A DNA stretch of 64,000 nucleotides, from NCBI RefSeq assembly GCF_032854445.1, contig NC_088306.1, positions 5,328,373-5,392,372 on the forward strand, in the 5' to 3' direction. The stretch is from Liolophura sinensis (taxonomy: Eukaryota > Mollusca > Polyplacophora > Chitonida > Chitonidae). The notes under the pieces were generated by a model, which was not told the origin of the DNA, did not search any database, and saw only the letters and a list, made by a program, of their open reading frames with translations. Below, piece after piece: positions 22,625-33,699 of the stretch (positions are counted from its first letter, which is position 1; every line of letters begins with the position of its first letter). The position numbers and the translations under genes are program-made.

Positions 22625-24235
22625 AATATCACTGTGACACCACCTGAGGCTCTGGAAGGGGCACTGGAAGTGTCATCCGGAAGTGTCATCATAAGGCCGC
22701 TGGAGACACCGGGACTGACACCCGAAGGGCACTGCCAGAGAGAGTGTCACCCAGAGGCCGCTCGAGACACTGGTAGTGTCATCCTTACGTTGATGGAGGC
22801 ACAGGGAGTGTCACCCTGAGGCCGCTGGAGACACCGCACATCTCACCTTGAGGGCACGAGAAGCACTGCGGGAGACAGTGTCACCCTTAGGCCACTGGAG
22901 ACAGCGGGAGTGTCACTCTGAGGCCTCTAGAGCCGCCGTCCAGAAACATCAGGAATGTCACCCTGAGACACATCGCGAATGTCACACTCACGACACTAGA
23001 AGCACACCTACAGGGAGTGTCACCCTGAGGGTGTTAAAAGTACCGCAAGAGGGGGTATTACAGTTTCGGCCACTGGAGTCAGCAGGAGTCTTACCCTGAG
23101 GCCGCAAGCAAAATTGTCACCCGGTGGCCGCAGTCCAGAAACAAAAGCAGTGTCGCCCTGAGAACACCACAGGCACTGGTAGTGTCACCCTTACGTTGCT
23201 GGAGACACCGGGAGCCTCACCCTGGCGCCGCTGGAAGCACCGCAAATGTCACTCTGAGGGCACTAGAAGCACCGCTAGAGGCAGTGTCACCCTGAGGGCA
23301 CTAGAGGCACTGACAATGCCACCCTTACGTTGCTGGAGACACTGGGAGTCTCACCCTGCCGCCGATGGAAACACCGTCACAGTGTCACCCTGAGGGCACA
23401 CCTACAGGGAGTGTCATTCTGGGGTCGAAGTGTCACCCTTATGTAGATTATGGCTCCGGGAGTGCCAAACTGAGTAAATTTATTCACTTGATTGGTGTTT
23501 TACGCCGTACACAAGATTATTTCACTTGCATGTATACGACGGCGGCCAACATTATGTTGGAAGGAAAGCGGACAGAGCCCGCGGGAAACACACGGCCATC
23601 CGCAGGTTTCTGACAGACCTTCCCACGTACGGCCAGCCAGAGGCCGCTAGAGGCACCGGCATTGTCATCCTGAAGGCGCTAGAGGCAATGGAAGTGTCAC
23701 TCTGAGGCCGCTAGATGCACCAGGAGTGTCACCCTAAGGTCGCTAGAGGCAACGGAAGTGTGAGTCTGAGGCCGCTGGAGGGATCGGAAGTATCACACCA
23801 AGACCACTGTAGTCAACGGGAGAGGCCGCTCCAGAGGTGTCATCATGAGGCCACTGCATGTAGGTATCAAAAGTGTCACCCTGAAACCCATGAGGGCACC
23901 AGGAACATCTCTCTCTCTCTCTCTCTGAGGCCGTTGGTGGCACCGGGAATGTAATCTGAGGTCTCTGGGGGCAACGGAATTGTCACCCTGAGGCCTCTGG
24001 AGGCACTTAGAGTGTCACCCTGAGGCCGCTGGACGCACGGGAAGTGTCACTGTGAGGCCGCTACAGGCAGAGGAATTGTCACTGAGGCCTCTGGATGCAC
24101 CTAGTGTGTCACTCCGGTGCTTCTAGAGGCACCAAGAATGTCACCCTGAGGCCTCTGGTGCAAGCGCGAATGTTCCCCTTAGGCCGCATCTGAAATGTCA
24201 CCCCGAGGCCGCTTGAGTCTCATCCTGTATATCCG
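22625..24235. repeat. GC-rich minisatellite, about 33-bp units, split by a SINE
   Basis: The unit is close to GTGTCACCCTGAGGCCGCTG plus GAGGCACCGGGA. Many units are diverged and some carry insertions. The SINE at 23473-23642 interrupts it, so the array predates that insertion. A short (CT)n lies near 23910. Long open frames here are spurious. Confidence 0.9.
23473..23642 (-). mobile_element. SINE family A inside a minisatellite
   Basis: Reverse copy with the 3' end, ACGGCGGCCAACATTATG and CCATCCGCAGGT blocks; the head is missing beyond CACGTACGGCC. Array units continue on both sides. Confidence 0.85.
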
Positions 24236-24289
24236 TAAGTGGATGTATCCGGGCAATAGGCCATGGCCAATGTTCCGGATTTCTTTCAC

Positions 24290-24620
24290 TACTGGAATTT
24301 GTGTTTATTGTAACTTTTGATCTGATTGGTTGGGGAAGTTGTGCTCATGCATAGTAACTCTGTTATTTGGGTCTAATCAATTGGGACTGGAAACTGTGTT
24401 TGTGGATAGTAGTCTATCACTTGGGTCTGATCAATTTGTACAGGAAGTTGTAATCATGAATAGTAACTATGTTATTTGGGTCTGATCAATTTGGACTGGA
24501 AACTGTTTTTATGGATAGTTATCTATCACTTGGGTCTGATCAATTTGTACAGGAAGTTGTGCTCATGAAGAGTAACTCTGTTATTTGGGTCTGATCAGTT
24601 TGGACTGGAAACTGCCCATA
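24290..24620. repeat. Alternating two-part tandem repeat, about 108-bp higher-order unit
   Basis: TTGGGTCTGATCAATTTG recurs every 50-odd bases. It is followed alternately by GACTGGAAACTG and by TACAGGAAGTTG, giving about three higher-order units. Confidence 0.85.
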
Positions 24621-25077
24621 TCGTCCCGTCTATAGGTGTTTGTGAAAAAAGACAAGCCCGACAATTCTTAAATAGGATAACTGACAGCGCAGAGAGTAAA
24701 ACCAGGGCAGCGGGGACAGAGTGACAATTGACAAATGGTCGCATCACGTAACCGGTGACTTTAGGGTTTTACTCTAACGGTTTTTGTAAATGCTTATACA
24801 ATAGCAATTTAAACGAATGTCTTACTCAACATTAGGTTTAAAAACTGCAAATGGTTTTAGTTGCAATTTATTACACTTCACTTGTCTACATTTGCTCAAA
24901 ATTCTGTGTTGTAATCACATTTAACATACAAAACGCATTAAACAAAGGGACCAGGCCTACCAGTAGGTTCCTGGTTTATGCAGGAATGCACTCTAAGGCA
25001 CCATGAAAAAATGGAAATAGGGTGGGTACATGTAGATGTTGGACGTTCGGTGCTCTTGCAACTGTGGTTTTACTTAC

Positions 25078-25158
25078 TTCTATCAGCGACCTTGTCATAG
25101 TCAAACGTCGTGGTGGGCAGGCCGAGGTCCTCCAAGCTGCCCCCGGCGTCCAGGTACA
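25078..25158 (-). CDS. Penultimate ectodomain exon of a candidate single-pass membrane protein
   Basis: An 81-base exon is bounded by a strong acceptor (CTCTTGACATGTTCCAG) and a consensus donor (AGAA|GTAAGTA). The frame reads YLDAGGSLEDLGL, then PTTTFDYDKVADR. Its phases (enters 1, leaves 1) match the membrane-segment exon at 22298-22449. GC content is above its surroundings, as expected for coding sequence. I cannot name the family. Confidence 0.5.
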
Positions 25159-25260
25159 CTGGAACATGTCAAGAGGACACAACTCAATGTGACTACAACC
25201 AAATATAGTAACAACTCGGTAGGTTTGTCGGTAACTGGATCTAGAGTATGTATGAATGTA

Positions 25261-25373
25261 TAAATAAATGTATGTATGTATGTATGTATGTATGTATGTA
25301 TGTATGTATGTATGTATGTATGTATGTATGTATGTATGTATGGATGGATGGATGGATGGATGGATGGATGGAT
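25261..25373. repeat. Microsatellite (ATGT)n then (GGAT)n
   Basis: About 19 copies of ATGT run into about nine copies of GGAT. The shift of motif inside one run suggests a point change that was then amplified. Confidence 0.95.
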
Positions 25374-25525
25374 GCATGCTTAGGGCCGGGTCAGGTCATC
25401 ATCGTATCATCGTTCCATCGATCGGCGATGGCACGATGGAACAATGATACAATGATGCATGCATGCTTAGGGCCGGGTCAGGTCATCATCGTATCATCGT
25501 TCCATCGATCGGCGATGGCACGATG
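25374..25525. repeat. 65-bp direct duplication, 87 bases apart
   Basis: TGCATGCTTAGGGCCGGGTC and the 45 bases after it occur at 25374-25438 and again, almost unchanged, at 25461-25525. Degenerate CGATGGCACGA words continue to about 25670. Confidence 0.85.
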
Positions 25526-25679
25526 ACACAAAGCGATGGGACGATGGCACAAAGCAATGGGGCGATGGCCCGATGGCACGAGGCGATGGTACGACGACAC
25601 GAGGCGATGATACAATAGCATGAAGCGATGGCACGGTGGCACGAAGAGATGACACGTTGGCCCGAAGCGCTTTAATCAT

Positions 25680-26546
25680 CTAAGCCAGTGTAGGCACCCT
25701 GATGCACTTTAAAACTGGCGGTTTGTGAGGTACACATCAACATGTATTAGTGTAGTGTTTCTATATACCACTCCTCTCCTGATCTATGAGTACCAAAACA
25801 AGGCTCTGAGTAATGCTTAATGAGTTGGGTACACCAAATAAGCTACTTGGGTATGGATGCATTTTGATGAAACATGAGAGGGCGATGCCATGGTACGATG
25901 GTACGATCGTGTCATCGCTTCGTGAAATCGCCGTTACGGTGGTGACCTTAGCCGGCGTGTATCGTAGAGTTTACGTCGTACTTAACTTTTCAGTCATATG
26001 ACGACGAGGAGTCATAACGTGTGTGTACATTTACTGTGACTTCTTGTGACAGTGCGACACCATACCGCTAAAGTTCTTCCGCCGCCGAATCTATGCGTTG
26101 AAACAGACATTCATATACCAATTAGGACGTTTCAGGTCAATAATCGCGAGACCGGTTCCCAAAACGACGTATAGCACAAACAACCAAAGAACCAAGAAAG
26201 TATATAAAGTATGAAAACAGGATGGAAACATGCAAAGAGAAGCAGTTAACAATTTTCAATGAAGTTGAAAAGACGAAAGGTATGGTTTAGGCGACTGCGT
26301 GAAATCAGTATTCAAATCGTGCACCATGACGGAATATCAGTTTCTGATGACAAAATACGTATCTCAGTTGCGATTTTTAATTGCAAGTGTTCATATATCC
26401 AACATGAAGCCTGAATCAACACGATGAATGCACGGCCCCTAGCGTCGGGTTAAGTGGAATTAAAACACAATCATGGAGCAGAGCGCCAGTGATTCTAGAT
26501 GTTCTTTCATAATTACTTACAAGAGAATTATACCCACTGTAAAACT
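25680..26546. other. No gene seen
   Basis: Unique sequence with CGATGGTACGAT words around 25880-25930 echoing the nearby duplication. No splice-supported frame. Confidence 0.4.
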
Positions 26547-27044
26547 TTAGAAAGTTGGAGTGAGGGCGTTCGATGGAATAACCTTGGTACACCAGTTTTT
26601 GCAGTGGCGTTGATTGAAATCGTCACACAACACGCAGGATCTAACACATGCTACCAGACGCGATATGTACCCACCATATGCAGACCCTTCGGTATATTGC
26701 TGTCCAAGTGAGGGTAATGTAATGTCTAAATTGAAACTACCCGTCTTGCTGTAAAGCCTGCAAGAGAGCAAACCGTTTTGGTCTTTGTGCAAATAAATGT
26801 CCAGATAAGGTGTGCCATCTGGAGAGTCTGTGGTTTCCTTTAAATGCACCAGACGTGAATAAATATCTTTCACCACCTTTGCCATATATGGATTATTTAA
26901 AGCTTGCAGATCATCAATATACCGTTTAGTGACTGAGAAAAATCGGGCCTGGTGAGGATTGCCCCTGAATGGTTTGTGCACATAGTCGTATTCATATGTG
27001 AACAGGAATAGGTCGGCCAAAAAAGGGGCGCAGTTTGTACCCAT
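26547..27044 (-). mobile_element. Reverse-transcriptase fragment, probably Penelope-like retroelement
   Basis: A 165-residue open frame begins MGTNCAPFLADLFLF and carries the catalytic core FSVTKRYIDDLQALNNP, with the RT motif C Tyr-Ile-Asp-Asp. It continues through PYLDIYLHKD, SCRLYSKTGSFN and YGGYISRLVACVRSC. This order is characteristic of an animal RT family that I associate with Penelope-like elements; a different non-LTR class is possible. It covers only the palm and part of the thumb, so the copy is incomplete. It lies in the long putative intron of the minus-strand membrane-protein gene. Confidence 0.75.
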
Positions 27045-27189
27045 AACTATACACTGTTATAATATATGATTATAATGCCACCGGGCAACCAGTCCTGTTT
27101 CCTTGTTCTATTCTGTCACTTCTGAGCTCCAAGCGATGCAGCAACAAGTACCAGTTTAAAGTTTGTAATATGACCTCACCCTCATTACA

Positions 27190-27450
27190 ATGTAATCTAG
27201 TAACAACTCTGCACACAGGCTTGTCGCTAACTAGACCTGAAGTAACACCAACCTCAGTATAATCAAATCCAGTAAAAACTCCACGTGCAGATTTGCCGCT
27301 AACTAGATCGGAAACATCACCAACCTCAATAGGCCTACAATCAAATCTAGAAACAACTCTCTGTAAAGTCTTGATCCATACTAGATCTGAGATAGCGCGA
27401 ATCTCGGAACATTCTAGTAGCCACACCCTATACAGACTTCTTGTTAACTA
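27190..27450. repeat. About 75-bp degenerate tandem repeat, three copies
   Basis: GCTAACTAGACCTGAAGTAA, GCTAACTAGATCGGAAACAT and related words recur with CACCAACCTCA and CAATCAAATC between them. It lies next to the RT fragment but shows no link to it. Confidence 0.7.
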
Positions 27451-27647
27451 GATCTGACTCACTATCTTACCATTCCATCGCTCATTCAGATTTGAATGAT
27501 CTTTGAATATCATATGTACAATGTTTCCAAGTTTACCACCATATGCACTCACATTCAAAGCACTAACTGACAATTTAGTTACGTGTTTAATGCAAAACCT
27601 GCTAATTTAAAGAGCAAATGTCCTCAAGCTCACTCAGATAATGCGAC

Positions 27648-27845
27648 CATGTGGGGTGCCACTTCCGGTGTCAGTATACTGTGAGTAGGTTGGCTGTTAC
27701 GTCTGCTGTGAGTATATTGTGACTGGGTTTGGACGTCATACCCAGTATTGTCGGCCACAAGACACAGTACATGAACATATGCCTAATGACTTCTCGTGTT
27801 CATATGACTGAAATATTGTTAAGTACGATGTTAAACCCTATACGT
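27648..27845 (+). mobile_element. SINE family B, 3' half (diverged)
   Basis: It matches the second half of the complete copy at 40349-40695: GTGACTGGGTTTGGACGTC, ACAAGACACAGTA, CCTAATGACTTCTCGTG and the 3' end TGAAATATTGTTAAGTACGA. Confidence 0.7.
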
Positions 27846-27865
27846 ACGTGCGTACATATGTACAT

Positions 27866-27910
27866 ACATTTATTGATATGATTGGTGTTTTACGCGGTAC
27901 TCACACGAAC
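27866..27910 (-). mobile_element. SINE family A, 3' end fragment (left arm of an inverted pair)
   Basis: Only TTTATTGATATGATTGGTGT and TTTACGCGGTACTCA remain. It faces the forward fragment at 27961-28072. Confidence 0.65.
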
Positions 27911-27960
27911 ATATATACACAGCCTACATATATACATATACATACATACTTGGATGATCG

Positions 27961-28072
27961 TTTACCCCGTGCTCTGCCCTGGTTTCCTTCCACCATAATG
28001 TTGGTCGCCATTGTAGAAGTGAGATATTCTTGAGTAGGGTGTAAAAACACCAATCAAATCAAATAAATAAGT
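27961..28072 (+). mobile_element. SINE family A, 3' fragment (right arm of an inverted pair)
   Basis: It runs from TACCCCGTGCTCTGCCCTGG to CAAATCAAATAAATAAG. With 27866-27910 the 3' ends point away from each other. Confidence 0.8.
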
Positions 28073-28972
28073 ACATTTATACTCAAATCAAGTATGCATA
28101 ACGTGTTAATTTTACCATCATGCATTACTCAAATTTAAAGGATACCTTGTTAATTAATCCATCATACTTACTCACATTTAAGACTTTTGAGTTGCCCTGG
28201 ATCAAATCCCCCACCAGACATCGGGTTTCCGTCGATACGCGAGGCCATTTCCTGGTGTGGCGTTTACAAAATCACACATTACATGCTTTCGGGCTTCCGT
28301 GTTATTTTGACGAAATCTGTAACGGATTCCTCTGCAATGATAAATTTATGGGAATGCAACTGTTGAATACCGTGATGTCCTTTTCTTCGAGTAAACACCT
28401 TTCTTGCTAAATGTAAAAGCTAATTTTCTTCACCCGTTACGAAAACCTGATGACTTGAGGATCCCTTTTCGGAAGGCTCATTATATTCAACTCCCATAAT
28501 AAAGGCACACAAAGCCCATATTGGAAACTATGATTTCTTACAGTGTAGAGTCGAGATCATAAAGCAATAACATTTAGTTTTACCCGAGAAGATTCCTGGA
28601 TGAAATGCTTTCGGGCGAAATACTTGACTTTCCAAACAGTTTCTAGTGTCCTATGTCGTGGGATTGCTGAACGAGTTGGAGATGTTAGGAATAAGAAATT
28701 GAAGTTGTATATACTTATCAATTAGGCTGTTAATGACAAAGTCCATGAGATTAGCGGGGACACATGTGTACATAAGCTTCTAGCCCTGACCTAAATATTG
28801 CGTACATTTAGAAACAATTTTCATGTATCTCTTTAAAAGGTCTGGCCTGGTTTACATCGGCGCTGTGTCAAGGTCCCAAACAATCGTGGATGTCAAGTGC
28901 TCTCCGAAATAACTGCGCGTGAAGGCTAATAACATTCAACTAGCCACTTAATACATGAAGTATTTGATTTTA
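28073..28972. other. No confident gene
   Basis: A minus-strand stretch near 28220-28345 is open for about 40 codons after an acceptor-like TTTATCATTGCAG, but no donor follows in frame. I leave it uncalled. Confidence 0.4.
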
Positions 28973-29216
28973 CTTTATTTATTTATTTGATTGGTGTTTT
29001 ACGGCGTATTCAAGAATATTTCACTTATACGACGGCGGTCAACATTATGATGGGAACAAAACCCACGACCATCCGTAGGCTGCTGTCAGACCCTCCCACG
29101 TGCGGCCGGAGAGGAAGCCTGCATGAGATGGACTTAAACTCACAGAAACCGCATTTGTGAGAGGCTCCTGGGTCATTACGCCTTGATGGCCTGGTTATCT
29201 CCTCGGCCGTGGTTAC
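28973..29216 (-). mobile_element. SINE family A, full length
   Basis: Reverse copy with tail, conserved 3' end, central block, GAGAGGCTCCTGGGTCATTA and the head ending CTCGGCCGTGG. The central CGGGCAGAGCCC block is shortened. Confidence 0.9.
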
Positions 29217-31040
29217 TCCTTGGAGTACATGTTTATTAGAGAGACTGAGAGTACGTGTATATGAGAGTGAACGAGAGTACATAACATGCTTACATGTGCG
29301 TGTACAGGTATATACATGTAGGTACAAGTGTGCATACGTGTTCAATGTACGTGTAAGACGCACATACGTGTACAGGTCTCTATACGTGCACAGTTACGCC
29401 AACCTGGAATATCATCGCTAATCTCTTCCGCCTTTTGCTCTTAACTACATGTAAATGTGCCATTTGGTTTATCCACCTAAAGCAAACGAATGTCTAGACC
29501 GTCTAGAGCTGTTTTGCCGTCCTATATAGAGGACAAGCTACAGTGTATACTTTCTTTACGTACCGTCCAGTGCCTATGCAGTCAGCAGCTGTACAAGCCT
29601 AAAGCTTGATTTAACGGTAGTTCAAAGGCCTTTGCAATGTATATAAACCCGACATGTACGTATAGTTACGCTAGCCTCAACAATACCATATTTGGACGAC
29701 AAAACGATAAAGTCACAAAACTTCCTTCAACCCACGTCATAAACCGAATTGATCTCCCAAGGGGCAAGGGGTGGGGGTGGGAGAAGGAGCTGAGGGTAGT
29801 GCGGCGATGGGGAAGAGGTGGGCCTTGTATCGTCACGAGAGCCAGGTCGTCGTCGGCATATCGCTCGTGCCAGACTGATCACGGCTGGCTGAGTGGCTAT
29901 AATGAGGATCAGAATCCGTTCACCTTGTCGTGCCTATTCCAGTTACATGAGCGCTGTCGTGCAGCTTACAGGTTACACCAGCGCTTTCATTTTTCCTTAC
30001 TACTTATGTAGTAAACTTAACTTCAGCTCCCAAAATACATATCCCTCCAACCCCCCCCCCCCCCTCCTCAACCCAACCCCCCACCCATCCTTTATTGCGC
30101 GTGGTAACATGGCCCACAACACGTAGGCCTGACTTGATCTTGTCTGAACAATATATAAGCGCATGCAGGGCAATGACCCAGGAAAACATCACTGAACCTA
30201 GCAGGAGCGGTGAGCGCTGGCAGTCATAATATTTTGAAAACTTGGTAATGTACAGAGGGGTTAGTAGTAACACCGGGCAAAAGTTTAGTCCAAAACTGAG
30301 AAAATTCTGATATATTTTCACTAGGTGCAAACTAGCAGTGCACAAATTCATTATGTAATCAACAACGTAACTGCCCGTGTGTCGGTATTATCCAATCAGT
30401 GCTCCTTCACTTATCAGTTCGGAGGCAAATCTTCCGCCCAATTCCATCAAGTGCGCATGTGTGACCTAAAACTATGGTGAGAAGAACAGAGATAAGACAT
30501 TCACTGAAATACCACAACACTATGAAATGTTTAGATATTAGGTGGTTTGCCCCGTGTCGTGGATTTCACGGTGTTCCTAGAAATGGAATGCTTTCAGCTA
30601 CTGACATTGAAATATCGTGAAAATGTCAGAGCGCCGCATGCGCAGTAAAGAGTATGCTTACACGGAGCGATTCCGTCGTTGTGTCGTATACACGAGTGTT
30701 TGTGACGCGATCCAGCGGTGGAATGAGATGTTTATAAGATCTTAAGAAGGTCTACCTTATCATTTCTCATAGCATGATATTAAGTTTCACGATATTTCAG
30801 GAAGTAGTTCAATCGACAAGTCCTCTGGTGATAGGCAACTAAAAGCAACTCCGTTTTTCCAGCTCACATATTTTGTGATTAAACACGTATTTGCCGAGCT
30901 TTACTCTGTGCTATGTCGTTAACAGGTACATCTGAATGCCATATTAAACGAAAATCAGGCTCCGGTTAAAAGAATAAACCATTAAACAGAACTTAAACTT
31001 TGGACTTTAGACTTTGAAATAGACTAATTGTTCATCAAGA
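29217..31040. other. No confident gene
   Basis: It holds ACGTGTA-rich simple sequence (29220-29400), a poly(C) run near 30048-30064, and a GC-richer patch at 30620-30720 with an NRF1-like GCATGCGCA at about 30638. The open frame at 29637-30011 has no recognisable domain. Confidence 0.4.
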
Positions 31041-31124
31041 TATAGGCTTATTTGAAAGAGCAATTTCTCCAAAAGGAAGAAGGAAAAAAAAAGAAAATAA
31101 ATAACTGCACCATGTGTGGATTGC

Positions 31125-31195
31125 ACCTAATGGTTACTCGTTATCATATGACCGAAAAATTGTTAAGTATGACGCAAAGCTCCATGCATACACAG
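31125..31195 (+). mobile_element. SINE family B, 3' end fragment
   Basis: TAATGGTTACTCGTTATCAT is followed by ATGACCGAAAAATTGTTAAG, matching the terminal 60 or so bases of the family. Confidence 0.65.
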
Positions 31196-31437
31196 GCCTA
31201 TATACATATGTGTACCAGGTGTGAATATATACCCACATGTTTAAGCTACACAGAACCGGTTGTTTCTGTATTCGCTGAAGAAATTTCTTTATTACCCAAA
31301 TTTGCCTTCCTTGTGAAGAACGAAACAAAAAAAAAACAAAAAAAACAACAACAACCACCAGCACCCCCCCCCCAAGCCACCCACTACCCCCCCCCCCCCC
31401 CCCCTCCTCCTCTTCTAACACCCACCCACCCCAATTA

Positions 31438-31665
31438 ATATCGCATAACAATTTTTTAAATACATACCACAAAAACAAAATCTTTTACTCCTGGGCATAA
31501 AAAGCACCAACACAGCCGCATAACAATTTTTTAAATACATGCCAAAAAAACAAAATCTTTTACTCCCGGGCATAAAAAGCACCAACACAGCCGCATAACA
31601 ATTTTTTAAATACATACCACAAAAACAAAATCTTTTACTCCCGGGCATAAAAAGCACCAACACAG
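31438..31665. repeat. 75-bp tandem repeat, three near-identical copies
   Basis: The unit starts GCATAACAATTTTTTAAATA and ends AAAGCACCAACACAGCC. Differences between copies are few, so the duplication is recent. A poly(C) run of about 20 lies just before it (31385-31405). Confidence 0.9.
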
Positions 31666-31904
31666 CAGAATGATATACATTTAAGGTATGCGCAATATTT
31701 CTATTTTGTAACCTTTGTAAGGTAAGGTAGAATGAGAGCGTGCTAGTGGTAGCCCAAGCTTCCGTATATGTCATTATTTCTCAAGAATGGCTGTTTACCT
31801 GTACATGTATGTCTACCTGAGGAACGGTGGTGGTACCCTTACCCCAGTCTCTGCCTGGATATCTCCACCCATAAATCTTCACCGCAAGTGTAATTTCATG
31901 AATT

Positions 31905-31965
31905 TTTCATTAGTGTTTTACGCCTTACTCAAGAATATTTGACTTATGGTGAGAGGAAATTTTAG
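31905..31965 (-). mobile_element. SINE family A, short 3' fragment
   Basis: TTCATTAGTGTTTTACGCCT and ACTCAAGAATATTTGACTTA followed by a remnant of GGTGGGAGGAAA. Confidence 0.7.
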
Positions 31966-32487
31966 CCAGGTACAGGCGAATTGCGTTACCTCGTGAGTAA
32001 GCTGTCTTGCGATCGCTGGGATAGGCTATACACAGTGGCAGAAATCCTTCATCGCGCTAGCCTGGCGTCTTACATCGGTGTTAATGTGCAGGCCAATTCA
32101 GTGTGTATGTGATGATCTGTGTATCGTACCCGAAGAGGCTAAGGGTATGCCACAGTATTTACACTTGAATACGCCCTATAATCATGAAAGATTACACCCT
32201 AGCAAGTGCTGACAAATCAGCAGAGGTCTATATAACCTACACAACAGAGGAATAATAGTTCTGTCACCCAATGAAAACCAAAACCTCTCGTGAATGTAAA
32301 CCACACATGAAACCTTACCTGTACGTGTGCGTCGTTTACTTTGGCGATCAGGGTGCGGTGAATAACTTCGTCACGCTCTGCTTCCTAACAGTTGTTGTTT
32401 ACATATCCGCATCCGTCACATCGCACGAGCACTATATACGTGTACATGCATGTTGGCCTATATGTGTACACGTACAGTATGAGAGGA

Positions 32488-32845
32488 CCAGCTCGGTGGC
32501 TTAATCGTTATGCGTCCTCCTCCAAGTCGGGAGAGCTGGGGTCATGTGTTCAAGAGTATATTTTGGCTTAAGCTCGGTGCCAACTTTAGTCCAAAGTGCC
32601 ATTTGATTTGTATTAGAATGAAACAGGTATATTAGGATTTTAAACTGAGCTCTGATCAACTAGCCCCTGGGTCATACCCAAGACTTGTTTGAAAAAGCTA
32701 CATGACGGTGGCTCGCCTTGCGCTTAAAGCTGAGAGGTTAGGGCAAGGAAACATGACTCGTTGTCCGGTTTCCTCCCACCATAACGCCGTCAAATAAGTG
32801 AAATATTCTTCAGTACGACGAAAACACCAATCAAATAAATGAATT
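32488..32845 (+). mobile_element. Chimeric SINE: family B head and body, family A 3' end
   Basis: The tRNA-like head (GCTCGGTGGCTTAATCG) and the family B body run to GAGAGGTTAGGGCAAGGAAA and CATGACTCGTTGTCCGG. The sequence then continues directly as family A: TTTCCTCCCACCATAACGCC, GTGAAATATTC and AACACCAATCAAATAAATG. The switch point is at about 32764-32768. Template switching during reverse transcription or recombination could explain it. Confidence 0.75.
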
Positions 32846-32949
32846 AAAAAATCAACCCAGACCTTTTAATTCATGTACATGGGTCTCATTCTTACTCATT
32901 CTAGGCAACCAACAGAGAGTTTTTAACTCTTTAAATCTTACCACAATGT

Positions 32950-33141
32950 TTATATACAGAATATTTCACTTATACGACAGAGGCAAGCATTATAGTGGGA
33001 GGAAACCGAGCAGATCCAGAGAGAGGCCCACGACCATCCGCAGGTTGCTCACAGACCATCAAACTTACGGCCGAAGCGAAGCCAGCATGTATGAGCTGAA
33101 CTCTCGTCGACCGCATTGGTGGGCCACAGAGGCCCCGCGTT
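32950..33141 (-). mobile_element. SINE family A, tail-less
   Basis: It runs from AATATTTCACTTATACGACA to the GACCGCATTGGTGGGCC part of the head. The (AAAT)n tail and the last 30 or so bases of the 3' end are missing. Confidence 0.85.
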
Positions 33142-33420
33142 GAGTTTTACATGAAAAGAAAATTTTGAATGCTTTTGAAAAGCAACGTCGAGTTTCCAGT
33201 GGGTCGAGTACTAGGGTTAATACATACAAGCTTTCTTGTTGCAAAATTATTTATGTGATTTGACGATATAAGTCCATCTTCCAGCAAGCTGTTAAAAGAA
33301 CCTGCAGGTCATCACGGCCAAGGAAATGCTGGTTTCCCATTAGAGCAGACAAAAACATAACCCACCAATAGGCCTATCCAATATTCGCCGAGGGGGCCAA
33401 AAGCCTCTCACCGGTAACCG

Positions 33421-33537
33421 GCAGGATGGCTGTGGGTTTCGACCCGCTTTCCTTCCACCATATCGCTGTCCGCTGTTGTGTAAGTGAAATATTCTTTAGT
33501 ACGGCGTAAAACATCAATCAAATAAATAAATAAATCC
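33421..33537 (+). mobile_element. SINE family A, 3' fragment
   Basis: From GGATGGCTGTGGGTTTCGAC to TCAATCAAATAAATAAATAA. It lies downstream of the candidate minus-strand exons at 33700-33981, in what would be the next intron. Confidence 0.85.
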
Positions 33538-33699
33538 AATATTCCTAGGTGCATGGTGCAGCAGCTCGCTTGCTTTCCTGACCGCTGTTTCGTTGTGTAC
33601 GGGTGAATCTGAAAGCATGCGTGTTTAGAAAACCTGTGTTTAATACAATGGAGCGAGGAAACAAGCGCGCCTGCATGGGATAAACCACAGGTAACTTAC

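Noticed and set aside
22620-24240. CRISPR-like array (regular GC-rich units)
   Set aside because: There is no alternation of invariant repeat and unique spacer; units are diverged copies of one minisatellite in a eukaryotic genome.
28220-28345. Minus-strand frame of about 40 codons after an acceptor-like TTTATCATTGCAG
   Set aside because: No in-frame donor follows before a stop; phases do not fit neighbouring candidate exons.
29637-30011. 124-residue plus-strand frame in a GC-richer patch
   Set aside because: No recognisable domain, no in-frame acceptor, and donor-like sites within it are weak.
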